Shown one piece after another: positions 36,746-45,790 of a stretch of 64,000 bases of DNA. The stretch is from NCBI RefSeq assembly GCF_014192335.1, contig NZ_JACHXU010000027.1, positions 62,001 to 126,000 on the forward strand, given 5' to 3'. This stretch comes from Aporhodopirellula rubra (GTDB taxonomy: Bacteria; Planctomycetota; Planctomycetia; Pirellulales; Pirellulaceae). The notes beneath the pieces are model-generated. The model worked only from the letters and a program-made list of their open reading frames with translations, was not told where the DNA came from and ran no database searches. Position 1 is the stretch's first letter. Each line of letters starts with the position of its first letter. Position numbers and translations under genes: made by a program.

Positions 36746-37605
36746 CGAAGATAGCGTGATGGGGAGCATGGAAGCAGTCGCAATCAAAGGAGTAATGGAG
36801 AAGAAATGTCTGTGGAATTGCGCCGATCAATTGGAAGCATCCCAGTCATTGTTAAGAGATGGTCTCGCGGAGGGAAGAATCAGCCCTCGCAGCTTCCTTT
36901 TTTCATCGGGGGCAACCGACGGGGAGACCATCATGAATGAAATTAGTCTTTTGCAATCTCTTGGGCAAGTTTCAGCGTCGGAGACCGGGAGAGTCTTTCG
37001 AGATCCTATCCCCGGCCCACAGCTCTCGAGAGAAGTGCCCAATATGTGCATGGGCAATGTAGAGAGGCGGACGAGTGGTCCTGTCGTACCATCCCAATGT
37101 GCGGCGTCGTGAACCAGATGATTATGTTATTCGACGAAGGACCAGGTGATGTGTTTGCAAATGGAAAATCAGTTGGCGGTCCTCGGAGATGAATGCTGTG
37201 ATCCGAGTTAGGTCAGCGGCAGTAACGAATGAATAATAAGAACGTAAATCCGTACGCATCAAGCATTGGCGACGTCTTTACCAGTGCTGGTTGCGAAACA
37301 GGAGATGCGACGCTCTCGATGTCGCCGTGGATTTTAAGAGGTTGGATGGATGAAGTTGTGCTGCCCTTGGAAGTTCGTTGGTACTGGGATTTTGCTCGCA
37401 TTGGGAGTTTGCTAGGGCGTGCGAACCAGGAATGGACGCCACTGTTGGTGCGGAGACTAGGTCGGACGTCGTGTGGGTGATTTGCGGGAGGGGGCGGTCT
37501 GCGACAATGCGTGCACTGCAAAGTGCCGGATTGCGGTGTTAGATCTGATATTATGGCGAATCCATCCCGCCAACATTTCCTGCCTTTCGAATGCGTGGAG
37601 CAGCC
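36746..37605. other. Long intergenic region between divergent genes
   Basis: This 860 bp region separates the sulfatase gene (minus) from the Gfo/Idh/MocA gene (plus). It should hold both promoters. Other than the doubtful small frame at 37229-37480, no coding sequence, repeat or RNA was recognised. Antisense frames over the sulfatase start are shadows. Confidence 0.4.
37229..37480 (+). CDS. Doubtful small protein, possibly a gene fragment
   Basis: This 83-residue frame starts MNNKNVNPYASS. N-terminal NPYA-type motifs are common in planctomycete membrane proteins, but this frame has no transmembrane segment and ends soon after. It has no recognisable Shine-Dalgarno sequence. It may be the 5' remnant of a decayed gene or a chance frame. 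Confidence 0.25.
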   Translation: MNNKNVNPYASSIGDVFTSAGCETGDATLSMSPWILRGWMDEVVLPLEVRWYWDFARIGSLLGRANQEWTPLLVRRLGRTSCG

Positions 37606-39006
37606 ATGACCACCCTCAATACGCCCGCTAACACTGTCGTCTCGACATCTCAGGCATCGGATCGACGTCGTTTCTTGCAAGCCACCGGGGTCGCGGTCGC
37701 AGGGGCCGCAGTCGCGGGAAATGTGGTGCAGGGGGAGACGGCCCGGTCAGTCCATGTTGCTGAAGACAGCATGATTCGGTTGGCCCTGATTGGTTGTGGG
37801 AGTCGTGGAACGGGCGCGGTGGTCAATGCTCTCGAGACGAGCAATCAAGGACCGATCTCTCTTTACGCAACGGCTGATTTGGACGCGAAGAACGTTGAGC
37901 TACGCCTGCGTTCTCTTAAGCACAAGTATGCCGACAAGATCGACGTGCCCGAAGAACGCCAATTCATTGGTTTTGATGCCTACAAGAAGGCAATCGATGT
38001 TCTTAAGCCGGGAGACATCGCGTTATGCACGACACGTGCGTACATCCGTCCGGTCCACGTTGAGTATGCCGTTAGCAGAGGCATCAACGTGTTCATGGAG
38101 AAACCATTCGCGACCGATCCGAGGGGACTCCATCGAATGCTGCGTGCGAGCGAGTTAGCGGAAAAAAATGGTGTAAAGATTGCAGCGGGTTTGCAATGCC
38201 GGCATTCACCCGCTCGCGCCGCCTTGATCGATCGAATCCGTGAGGACGCGATCGGAGACATCTCGTATATCTGCGCAAATCGGTTGGGCGGCCGTCGATG
38301 GTTGGGCGACCAACGAGACAAATCAAACGTTCTGACTGAACAATTGCGATTTGGGAAAACCGGATTGTTGTGGATTGGTTCAGGACACATGGTGGATTTC
38401 TTAATCCATCAAATCGATGAGTGTTGTTGGTTGATGAATGATTGGCCGGTGTCATGTCACGGTATGGGTGGTCGTGAAGTCGGCAGCACTGATCGTGGTC
38501 AGAACATGGACACCTATTCGATGGAGTTCACTTTCGCCAATGGCAAGAAAGCGTTCTGCGGGTTCCGGCGCGCCCAGGGTGGTTTTAATGAGTTTGCGAC
38601 GTTTGTGCACGGCACGAAGAAGGCCGCGCAGTTTTCCGGTAAGGTGCACAAGGCGACCGTCCATGTGTACAAGGACCAGGTCATTAGCGACAACAATATC
38701 GAATGGTCGCCAACGCCGGACGCACATAACCCGTGGGACTACGAATGGATCTCGCTCATCAATAGCATCCGCAATGACTTGCCTCACAATGAAGGCAAGC
38801 GTGCGGTGTATTCTGACTACGCGAGCTTGATGGGACGCGCCGCCTCGCATCTCAATCGGGTCGTTACGTGGGATGAAATCGTCAATTCGAAGTTCCAGTT
38901 TTGTGATCGACTCGACGAATTAACGGTCGACAGCGCGCCGCCAGTCGTGGCAGGCGAAGAAGGCTATTTTCCGCAGCCTGGGACTCGTAATTGGAAAGAA
39001 ATCTAG
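37606..39006 (+). CDS. Tat-exported Gfo/Idh/MocA family oxidoreductase
   Basis: This 466-residue protein begins with a twin-arginine signal (DRRRFLQATGVAVAGAAVAG, arginines at 20-22), so it would be exported folded with its cofactor. The NAD(P)-binding fold follows with G63-x-G65-x-x-G68 (LIGCGSRGTG), and EKPFATDP near 155 is the family's catalytic-lysine motif. Members oxidise or isomerise sugars and sugar derivatives. The C-terminal part (DAHNPWDYEWISLINSIRNDLPHNEGKRA) is typical of the large planctomycete subgroup. I start at the second ATG, 15 bp inside the open frame. Its place beside sulfatases fits glycan breakdown, but the substrate is not evident. Confidence 0.9.
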   Translation: MTTLNTPANTVVSTSQASDRRRFLQATGVAVAGAAVAGNVVQGETARSVHVAEDSMIRLALIGCGSRGTGAVVNALETSNQGPISLYATADLDAKNVELRLRSLKHKYADKIDVPEERQFIGFDAYKKAIDVLKPGDIALCTTRAYIRPVHVEYAVSRGINVFMEKPFATDPRGLHRMLRASELAEKNGVKIAAGLQCRHSPARAALIDRIREDAIGDISYICANRLGGRRWLGDQRDKSNVLTEQLRFGKTGLLWIGSGHMVDFLIHQIDECCWLMNDWPVSCHGMGGREVGSTDRGQNMDTYSMEFTFANGKKAFCGFRRAQGGFNEFATFVHGTKKAAQFSGKVHKATVHVYKDQVISDNNIEWSPTPDAHNPWDYEWISLINSIRNDLPHNEGKRAVYSDYASLMGRAASHLNRVVTWDEIVNSKFQFCDRLDELTVDSAPPVVAGEEGYFPQPGTRNWKEI

Positions 39007-39044
39007 CACCGGATTGAGCTCTGTTGCCATTTGTATTCACGAAA

Positions 39045-39106
39045 AACGCCACCTTTCATAGGAAGGGTGGCGTTGGTCGTTTGCCAGCATCCGTCAGGAT
39101 GCTGGC
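39045..39106. terminator. Two hairpins between convergent genes
   Basis: The first inverted repeat, AACGCCACCTT (39045-39055) with AAGGGTGGCGTT (39063-39074), has one bulged base. The second is a perfect 10 bp stem, GCCAGCATCC (39083-39092) with GGATGCTGGC (39097-39106), with a 4-base loop. Both lie between the MocA-type gene and pgi, which converge, so they are good candidates for bidirectional termination. Confidence 0.65.
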
Positions 39107-39137
39107 GATCGTATTGCGACGCCCGTAGCGGGGCGGG

Positions 39138-40766
39138 CTATCGACGCATCTTGCGATAACGCTCGATCAGTGCGTTCGTTGAACTGTCGTGTTGCAGTTC
39201 ACCATCGCTTTCACCGGAGAGTTCTGGGATGATCGCTTTGGCGAGCACTTTCCCGAGTTCCACGCCCCATTGATCGAACGCGTCAATGTTCCAGATCACG
39301 CTTTGGACGTAGACGCTGTGTTCGTAGAGTGCCACCAATTTGCCGAGCATGGCGGGAGACATTTCGTCGCCGAAGAGGGTGTTCGATGGACGGTTGCCTT
39401 CAAAGACGCGGTGGGGGACGAGCCAGTCCTGCGTGCCTTCGCTCTTGACCTCTTCGGCAGTTTTGCCGAACGCGAGTGCTTCGCTTTGTGCGAGAACGTT
39501 GGCGATCAGGATGTCGTGATGAGATCCGATGGGGTTGAGTGATTTTCCGAAGGCGATGAAGTCGCACGGAATTAAACGCGTGCCCTGGTGGATCAATTGA
39601 TAGAACGAGTGTTGGCCGTTGGTGCCGGGTTCGCCCCAATAAATCAGGCCGGTTTCGTAGTTTACTTTTCGCCCGTCGACGGTCGTCGACTTCCCGTTGC
39701 TCTCCATCGTGAGTTGCTGCAGGTAGGCGGGGAATCGCTTGAGGTACTGTTCGTAGGGAAGCACGGCGGTGGTTTCGACGCCGAAAAAGTTGGAGTACCA
39801 AACCGACAACATGCCCATCAGGACGGGAAGGTTTTTCTCCAGAGGCGCGGTGCGGAAGTGTTCGTCCATTTGGCGGAATCCGCTGAGCATTTCGCGGAAG
39901 CCCTTGGGCCCGATTGCGAGCATCGTGGACAATCCGATTGCGGAGTCCATCGAATAGCGACCGCCGACCCAGTCCCAGAATTCGAACATGTTGGCGGTGT
40001 CGATGCCGAACTCGGAGACTTTTTCGGAGTTGGTCGATAGGGCGACGAAGTGTTTCGCGATGGCCGATTCGTCACCGCCGATCTGATGCAGCAACCACGC
40101 GCGGGCGGTGTTGGCATTGGTCATCGTTTCGATCGTCGTGAATGTTTTCGATGCGACGATGAAGAGGGTTTCCATCGGATCGAGGTCCACGACCGCTTCG
40201 GCGAAATCGGTGGCATCGACGTTGCTGATGAAACGGAACGTGAGATCGCGTTGGCTGAAGCTCTTGAGGGCTTCATATGCCATCACCGGGCCAAGGTCCG
40301 ATCCGCCGATTCCGATGTTGACGATGTTGCGAATCGGTTTGCCGGTATGGCCGACCCAACTGCCATTGCGGACGCGGTCACAAAAGGCTGACATTTTGTC
40401 GAGCACCGCGTGGACTTCGGGGATCACGTTTTCGCCGTCAACGAGGACGTTGGCATCGGCGGGGCTGCGGAGGGCGGTGTGCAGGACCGCACGCCCTTCG
40501 GTCAGGTTGATCTTTTCGCCGGAGAACATCGATTCAATGCGGCTGGGCAATTCGCAGGCACGTGCGAGATTGAGCAGCAGGTCGACGGTTTCGGCGGTGA
40601 TGCGGTTTTTGGAATAGTCCAGGTACAAACCCGCACCCTCGACGGTCAACGTTTTGCCACGCGCCGGGTCGGAGGCGAACAGATCCCGCAGATGCGTGTC
40701 CTTAAGTGTTTCGAAGTGCGAAGAAAGGGCTTGGAATTGTGGCAGGTTCTTGAGAGTGTCGGGCAT
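39138..40766 (-). CDS. pgi: Glucose-6-phosphate isomerase
   Basis: This enzyme interconverts glucose 6-phosphate and fructose 6-phosphate in glycolysis and gluconeogenesis. The 542-residue length matches large bacterial Pgi. Diagnostic segments are [16 protein letters not shown] (about residues 152-167), the substrate-binding [28 protein letters not shown] with the catalytic glutamate, the conserved [13 protein letters not shown] with the active histidine, and the C-terminal [14 protein letters not shown] carrying the catalytic lysine. It is a clean housekeeping gene without operon partners: the divergent upstream gap is 145 bp. It could also receive fructose 6-phosphate from amino-sugar catabolism upstream in the window. 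Confidence 0.97.
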   Translation of the reverse strand: MPDTLKNLPQFQALSSHFETLKDTHLRDLFASDPARGKTLTVEGAGLYLDYSKNRITAETVDLLLNLARACELPSRIESMFSGEKINLTEGRAVLHTALRSPADANVLVDGENVIPEVHAVLDKMSAFCDRVRNGSWVGHTGKPIRNIVNIGIGGSDLGPVMAYEALKSFSQRDLTFRFISNVDATDFAEAVVDLDPMETLFIVASKTFTTIETMTNANTARAWLLHQIGGDESAIAKHFVALSTNSEKVSEFGIDTANMFEFWDWVGGRYSMDSAIGLSTMLAIGPKGFREMLSGFRQMDEHFRTAPLEKNLPVLMGMLSVWYSNFFGVETTAVLPYEQYLKRFPAYLQQLTMESNGKSTTVDGRKVNYETGLIYWGEPGTNGQHSFYQLIHQGTRLIPCDFIAFGKSLNPIGSHHDILIANVLAQSEALAFGKTAEEVKSEGTQDWLVPHRVFEGNRPSNTLFGDEMSPAMLGKLVALYEHSVYVQSVIWNIDAFDQWGVELGKVLAKAIIPELSGESDGELQHDSSTNALIERYRKMRR

Positions 40767-40911
40767 AGGTCGTGTCGGTGGCGAGGTGGCGGAATTGGGA
40801 GCGACTATGTTTTAGTTCAACGTGCGGATTCCTCGAAGGGTGCTGATTTCGCGGAAGGTGACGCTCGTTGCACAAGGGGATGGAACGCGGGCGAATTGGC
40901 GAGAAACGGGG

Positions 40912-41907
40912 CTATTCTTCGCTCTTCACATGTCCGGCAACGACGAGGACCGGGTGAGGGCTGCGGCGGATTCGGTCGATCACGAACCCCTGTGTGAATC
41001 GGTCGTCTACTTCGAGCGGCAAGACGATCAGCTGTTGGTGGGTATCCGAAAGTGGGTGTGGAGGGGCCATTTCACCGGGTTGCGGCAAGAGGTGGTATTG
41101 GATGCCGAGGTCGTTTGCGGTCTTGTTCATCGCCGCGTGTAGATTTTGGTGCGTTCGGGCGAGGACGTCCGCGAGCATTCCGACATCGAATTCTTTATCG
41201 GGGTCGACGGACTCGAGGATCGCACGCACGTTTTCGAAGTGTTCTTTTTCGACGACGAGATTGAGCGAGACTTCGCCTTTGGGTTTTGCCAGTCCGAACG
41301 CCCAGGCGGCTGCGCGGTTTTCGACATCACATTCACTGCCGACGAGCATGCTGACTCGCTGCGAGCATTCGGCGAGTGCTTGATCAGGATGTCGGATCAC
41401 GAGAAACGGTACCGAGCATCGTGAGAGCAGCACATCGACGACCGTGCCCACGCTGTCGGCGCCGACTTTGCCGAACGAGCGGCCGAAGGGGCACGGCACA
41501 ATGAGAAGATTGACGTCGTGGGTCCTGAGTGAATCCAGGATCGCTTCGAAGGCCTCGCCCGACGGCCTCGAAATCGCGCGGGCACCGGTAATTTGTCCGG
41601 CCGTTTGCGTCGCCAAATCGCTCGGCGGGTGAGGAGACGATGGGGTGGGCGGTGCTGCGTTTGCGTCGGGGGAGCTGTCGTCCGTGGCGGTCTCGCGAGC
41701 GTCGAGCACCAACGTTTCGGTGTTGCAAACGTTACGCAGGTGATTGGCCGATGCGATCGACGTCGGGTCTTGGTCGGACCCGTCGAGTACCAACATCACT
41801 CGAGCGGGGCGGATCGGCGTCAAAGGAGTCGCCGATCCCACGCGGGCACGCTCGAACAGTCGCATCGAGTCGTCTACGTCGCGGTCAAAGTCAGATGCAT
41901 CGTCCAT
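40912..41907 (-). CDS. Universal stress protein-like, two-domain
   Basis: This 331-residue protein carries two UspA-like alpha/beta halves. The first runs from about residue 33 (ARVMLVLDGSDQDPTS) to LLIVPCPFGRSFGKVGADSVGTVVDVLLSRCSVPFLVIRH, where GxVG..V...L-S-x-C-x-V-P-x-x-V-I-R matches the ATP-binding tail of UspA proteins. The second begins near MLVGSECDVENRAAAWAFGL and ends VIDRIRRSPHPVLVVAGH. A Ser/Pro/Thr-rich, intrinsically disordered loop of about 25 residues (DSSPDANAAPPTPSSPHPPSD) interrupts the first half. It follows the transporter gene upstream with only 36 bp between, so the two probably form an operon. Usp domains attached to or encoded next to ion transporters often act as nucleotide-dependent regulators. 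Confidence 0.75.
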   Translation of the reverse strand: MDDASDFDRDVDDSMRLFERARVGSATPLTPIRPARVMLVLDGSDQDPTSIASANHLRNVCNTETLVLDARETATDDSSPDANAAPPTPSSPHPPSDLATQTAGQITGARAISRPSGEAFEAILDSLRTHDVNLLIVPCPFGRSFGKVGADSVGTVVDVLLSRCSVPFLVIRHPDQALAECSQRVSMLVGSECDVENRAAAWAFGLAKPKGEVSLNLVVEKEHFENVRAILESVDPDKEFDVGMLADVLARTHQNLHAAMNKTANDLGIQYHLLPQPGEMAPPHPLSDTHQQLIVLPLEVDDRFTQGFVIDRIRRSPHPVLVVAGHVKSEE

Positions 41908-41943
41908 CGCTGGTGAGCCTGAATAGTTGAGAAAAGAGGGAGG

Positions 41944-43386
41944 TTAGGACTGAATCGCGGGAATCCATCCCTGCCAGTGCAACATCATCACATAGAGGAT
42001 TGCACCGATGACTTGGATCAACATGATCGCGCCTCCGAGTTTCAAGAACGTACCCCATCCGACGTGAACGCCGGCTTCCTTTTTTAGGGCGTAAATTGCA
42101 ATCACGCAGGAAATAGAACCGATCGGGGTGCCGTTTCCGCCGAGGTTACAACAAATGATCAGCGTCCACCACAACGGCTCGGCAGGCACGCCCGTGTCAC
42201 CTCCGGAGATGTCTTGGACGATCGGGATCAGGGTCGCGGCCACCGGGATGTTGTCGACGATCGAGCTGGCGACGGCCGAGAAGACGCCCATCAAAGGGAT
42301 CAGCAATGCGATTTGATTTCCCGAGAACGCGATGACCTGTTCGGCCACCCATTTCAGTGCGCCTGTTTCTTTGACGCAGCCGATGATCACAAACAGTCCC
42401 ATGAAGAACAGGATCACGGTCCAGTTCACTTTGCCGATCGCGTCCTCAACGCCTTTGCCGGAAAACAACAACGCCGCCGTTGCGCCAACCATGGCGATGA
42501 AATCCATTCCTACCCCGAGCGGTTGTGCGAGTGCGAACCCGCAAACGGTCGCGATCAGGATCGTGGCACTGCGAAAGAGCACGCGTCGGTCTTCCACCAT
42601 CGCCCAAGGGTCGAACCCTTCGATTTGTTGTTTGAGTGCCGCTTTGTCCGATTCGGATTGTTTCCATGGAAGATCGTTGCGAAAGAAGAATCGCAGCCCG
42701 ATGATCGCGATAACCAAACTGAGCGCCGCGTAGGGAAGCGAGACTTTCAGGAAATCGACGTAGGGGATCGAGGCTGCCGTGCCGATCATGATGTTCGGCA
42801 ACCCGCTGGCAAACGTCGCGATCGCTCCACTGTTGGCACAGATTGCGACCGACAGAAGCAGAGGCATCGGTTTGTAGCCGAGCGAGCGGCAGATCACGAG
42901 CACCAAGGAACTCAGGATCAACATCGCCGGGACAATGGTCAGGACGCTGACGAAAAGGAACGTGACCACACAGAGGGTTACGAAAAGCGATCCGGCTCGT
43001 CCTGCGGTCAAACGAACGATCCACATGCTCAGGAAGTGGAACAGGCCGCTTTTGCCGACGACGTCGACGAGGATCCCTGTGCCGATGATGACCCCGAAAA
43101 TGTTGAGGTCCTCTTTGATGAATTCGTAGACCTTTGAGTACGGGAACAAGTCCAATGCCATGCTGAGAATGATCAACACGGCGGCGCCACAGAGCGCCGC
43201 GACGGTCTTGTGAAACCTCTCGACCGCGACACCCACAAACGTCGCCATCATCACGCCGGCAAACAGCAGCATGACCCAGGCGGGTGACGACGCGGTCGGC
43301 ATCTGGGTCAGTGACGACGCCAGCGATCCCCAGGTCGATACAGCGTCCCTAACTGGTTCGCAGGTCACGTATTCAGTGAGAAGCAT
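41944..43386 (-). CDS. ArsB/NhaD/SLC13-type ion transporter
   Basis: This 480-residue membrane protein has 11 to 13 hydrophobic segments. Family features include the internal repeated pattern NSGAIATFASGLPNIMIGTAA and, in the second half, SSIVDNIPVAATLIPIV and NLGGNGTPIGSISCVIAI, typical of the ion-transporter (IT) superfamily that includes NhaD Na+/H+ antiporters, ArsB and citrate/sulfate carriers. NhaD-like proteins share the second-half SxxxNxP/NLGGxxTPIG style, so sodium/proton exchange is the best guess. I start at the ATG at 43386 because GGAG lies about 10 bases upstream, and the extended frame to 43521 has no such site. The downstream Usp-like gene may regulate it. Confidence 0.88.
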   Translation of the reverse strand: MLLTEYVTCEPVRDAVSTWGSLASSLTQMPTASSPAWVMLLFAGVMMATFVGVAVERFHKTVAALCGAAVLIILSMALDLFPYSKVYEFIKEDLNIFGVIIGTGILVDVVGKSGLFHFLSMWIVRLTAGRAGSLFVTLCVVTFLFVSVLTIVPAMLILSSLVLVICRSLGYKPMPLLLSVAICANSGAIATFASGLPNIMIGTAASIPYVDFLKVSLPYAALSLVIAIIGLRFFFRNDLPWKQSESDKAALKQQIEGFDPWAMVEDRRVLFRSATILIATVCGFALAQPLGVGMDFIAMVGATAALLFSGKGVEDAIGKVNWTVILFFMGLFVIIGCVKETGALKWVAEQVIAFSGNQIALLIPLMGVFSAVASSIVDNIPVAATLIPIVQDISGGDTGVPAEPLWWTLIICCNLGGNGTPIGSISCVIAIYALKKEAGVHVGWGTFLKLGGAIMLIQVIGAILYVMMLHWQGWIPAIQS

Positions 43387-43529
43387 CAGGGTGGGTCTCC
43401 GTGGTGAATCGACGTTGGGCACACACGTATGCCAGAAAACACCGGGCATTTTGCCTGATTTTGGTAATATGGGCCATCCCGCTGTAACCTTCGCGGATGT
43501 GGTGGAAATAGCTTCGATCACGAATCCAC

Positions 43530-44084
43530 GTGACGGGAATTTATGCGACGAGAATTTATGTGACCGCAGAAAACCGAACCGAACAATTTGTACAGCACCT
43601 CACCGAGCATCAATCTCGGTTGTATGGGTATGTGTACTCGTTGCTGGGGAATCATTCCCGGGCGAGTGATGTGGTGCAGGAAACCAATTTGGTCCTGTGG
43701 AGAAAAATCGATGAATATGATCCGGCGAAACCTTTCTCGTCTTGGGCGTTCGGGATCGCCCGGTATCAAGTCCTCTCGAGTCTTCGGGACCAGGGACGTG
43801 AGCGGGTTCTCGTTGACTCAGAACTCGCCGAACAACTCAGCGGCATTCTCGAAGTCGAAATGGATCGCTTGGACGACTATCGGACGCCACTGCGACATTG
43901 TCTGGCCCGACTCGACGAAGAGCACCGGGCGCTCATCCATCAGCGATACTTTCGGGAGCAATCGATTGCTGATATTGCCGCCGCCCTCGGGCGAACCAGT
44001 GGCGCGGTGAAAGTCGCACTAACGCGTGTGCGGCAAAAACTCTTTCGATGTGTCTCCGAACAATTGAATCTGAACGAACTGTGA
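43530..44084 (+). CDS. ECF-type RNA polymerase sigma factor
   Basis: This 184-residue protein has the two conserved blocks of extracytoplasmic-function sigma factors: region 2 (RLYGYVYSLLGNHSRASDVVQET, then PFSSWAFGIARYQVLSSLRD) and region 4 (LARLDEEHRALIHQRYFREQ, IADIAAALGRTSGAVKVALTRVR) with the recognition helix. It matches the planctomycete/verrucomicrobial type that precedes FecR-like genes. The start is GTG at 43530 or GTG at 43560; the upstream 30 bp hold a 15 bp duplication, so the second start is possible. Its stop overlaps the next gene start by 4 bp (GTGA), so sigma factor and FecR/LamG protein are translationally coupled. It probably regulates the downstream cytochrome and DUF1501 genes. 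Confidence 0.92.
   Translation: MTGIYATRIYVTAENRTEQFVQHLTEHQSRLYGYVYSLLGNHSRASDVVQETNLVLWRKIDEYDPAKPFSSWAFGIARYQVLSSLRDQGRERVLVDSELAEQLSGILEVEMDRLDDYRTPLRHCLARLDEEHRALIHQRYFREQSIADIAAALGRTSGAVKVALTRVRQKLFRCVSEQLNLNEL
43532..43561 (+). repeat. 15 bp direct duplication at the sigma gene start
   Basis: GACGGGAATTTATGC (43532-43546) is followed at once by GACGAGAATTTATGT (43547-43561), identical at 13 of 15 positions. Both copies keep the reading frame (TGIYA then TRIYV) and each ends at a possible GTG/ATG context, so the duplication blurs the true start codon. Confidence 0.7.
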
Positions 44085-45790
44085 ACAATCCATTCGAAGA
44101 ACTCGAAGGCCTCCTCAGCGAATGGGAAGCCGGAACCCTCGATGACCGGGGTGTCGAACGTTTTCGCGAAATACTTCGTGACGACGAAGCGGCACGCGTT
44201 CATTTTGCGCGACTGCAAACGTTCAACATGGTTTTGATGTCGGAAGCGGGCAGTGGTGAGAGCATGGCGATGCCAACGCAGACGCAATCTCGCGCGGTAC
44301 CAGAGACAGTGGCAAAGACGGCGGAGTCGTCGGTCGGTGCATCGACATCGGAGATCGCTAACGTTCCGGATCGTTCGGCACGAGTGCTGGCATTCGTTGT
44401 CGGTGCCCTTGCCGCGAGCCTGTTAGTGGCTGCATTTCTATGGCGACCTGGTCGGGACGCGGCTTTCGCGGGAACGGACGAGCGTCCCAGTGCAACCAGT
44501 GTTGATGAGGGCAATGCGCCAGCGTCTGAGCCATCTTCCCGTGGTGTTGCGATGGTGACTCAGTTGGTCGGTGTCAACTCGCATGCTGACGGGCGAGCGT
44601 TAACCACCGGTCAGGCTTTGGTGCCAGGTGATTTTGAAATTGAACGTGGTTTGGTGCAAATTGAGTTTTTCTGCGGAGCGACGGTGGTCCTTGAAGGACC
44701 CGCGCAGTTGGAGTTGGTTACGTCGGATCTCGCTCGATTGAGTCATGGCAAGTTGCGCGCTCAGGTGCCGCCGGCGGCTCAAGGGTTCACGATCGAAGCG
44801 GACGACTTGCGAGTGGTGGATTTGGGAACCGAATTCGGTGTCGCGGTATCGGCAGACGGAGCGGACGTCGAAGTGTTCGATGGTGAGGTGGAGGTGCATC
44901 ACGCGAACGACCCCGCTCGATTGCTAGAGAAAGGCGACGCGGTGATGCATGACCGGGGCGGTTCGTTCGAAAAGGCGACCGCGCGGCCGGATCGATTTGT
45001 CGATATCGAATCGTTTCATCAGCAAGTTTCCACACGTCAGTCGAATCGTTTTGAAGCGTGGAAACGTTGGTCTGAATCTTTTCGCAAGGATCCGCGGTTG
45101 ATCGCGTATTACGACTTCGACGATCCCGGGAGATGGAATCGGCGATTGCCGTGCCGTATTGAGCCGGTCAATCGCGGGCTCGACGGGGCAATCGTGGGCG
45201 CTGTGCCATCGAAGGGGCGTTGGGATGATAAGAGTTCGTTGGAATTCAAACATCCGGGCGACCGCGTCCGGGTGTCGATTCCCGGCGAATACCGATCACT
45301 CAGCTTTTCCGCGTGGGTGCGAATTGACAGCCTCGACCGTTGGTACAACTCGCTATTCCTCACCGATGAATACAATGAGGGGGAGCCGCATTGGCAGATA
45401 CTCGATACCGGTCAATTGTATTTCTCGGTGCGCAAGCAAGGTGCGGGAACCGGAACGAATAACAAACGTAAGGTTCTCTCGCCGGTTTTTTGGGAGCCGT
45501 CTTTGAGCGGAAAGTGGCTGCATTTATCAACCACGTACGACGTTGATCAATGCGTTGTGCGACACTATCTCAATGGCGAGTTGCTTCACGAGCAGTCGAT
45601 CCCGCCGGATCAAGTCGCGACGACGACTCGATTTGGTCCCTCGACGATCGGAAATTGGACACGACCCAATCGCCCCGATCTCGACTTTGCGATTCGTAAT
45701 TTGAACGGCAGTATCGATGAGTTTGCAATTTTTTCGGAGGCACTCTCCGCGTCAGAAATTCAGGAGATGTACGATCATGGAAAACCCTAA
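44081..45790 (+). CDS. FecR-like/LamG-domain membrane protein, putative anti-sigma partner
   Basis: This 569-residue protein starts with GTG overlapping the sigma stop codon (an upstream frame from 44048 is disfavoured). Residues 1-100 are a short cytoplasmic helical part (NPFEELEGLLSEWEAGTLDDRGVERF, resembling anti-sigma zinc-less domains) and a single transmembrane helix near 110-125 (VLAFVVGALAASLLVAAFLW). A FecR-like periplasmic domain follows (GLVQIEFFCGATVVLEGPAQLEL, VVDLGTEFGVAV). The C-terminal 200 residues form a LamG-type concanavalin domain (LSFSAWVRI, IRNLNGSIDEFAIFSEALS). A periplasmic glycan or polymer could be sensed by LamG and passed to the sigma factor; this is inference. 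The gene end overlaps the next start by 14 bp. Confidence 0.85.
   Translation: MNNPFEELEGLLSEWEAGTLDDRGVERFREILRDDEAARVHFARLQTFNMVLMSEAGSGESMAMPTQTQSRAVPETVAKTAESSVGASTSEIANVPDRSARVLAFVVGALAASLLVAAFLWRPGRDAAFAGTDERPSATSVDEGNAPASEPSSRGVAMVTQLVGVNSHADGRALTTGQALVPGDFEIERGLVQIEFFCGATVVLEGPAQLELVTSDLARLSHGKLRAQVPPAAQGFTIEADDLRVVDLGTEFGVAVSADGADVEVFDGEVEVHHANDPARLLEKGDAVMHDRGGSFEKATARPDRFVDIESFHQQVSTRQSNRFEAWKRWSESFRKDPRLIAYYDFDDPGRWNRRLPCRIEPVNRGLDGAIVGAVPSKGRWDDKSSLEFKHPGDRVRVSIPGEYRSLSFSAWVRIDSLDRWYNSLFLTDEYNEGEPHWQILDTGQLYFSVRKQGAGTGTNNKRKVLSPVFWEPSLSGKWLHLSTTYDVDQCVVRHYLNGELLHEQSIPPDQVATTTRFGPSTIGNWTRPNRPDLDFAIRNLNGSIDEFAIFSEALSASEIQEMYDHGKP

Noticed and set aside
36687-37112. Plus-strand frame of 141 codons antisense to the sulfatase start
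   Set aside because: It overlaps the signal-peptide coding region of a clear gene and has no homology-like pattern or initiation signal.
42214-43137. Plus-strand frame of 307 codons inside the ion transporter gene
   Set aside because: Composition is extreme (Asp, Arg, Gln and Glu rich) and the opposite frame has clear transmembrane segments.
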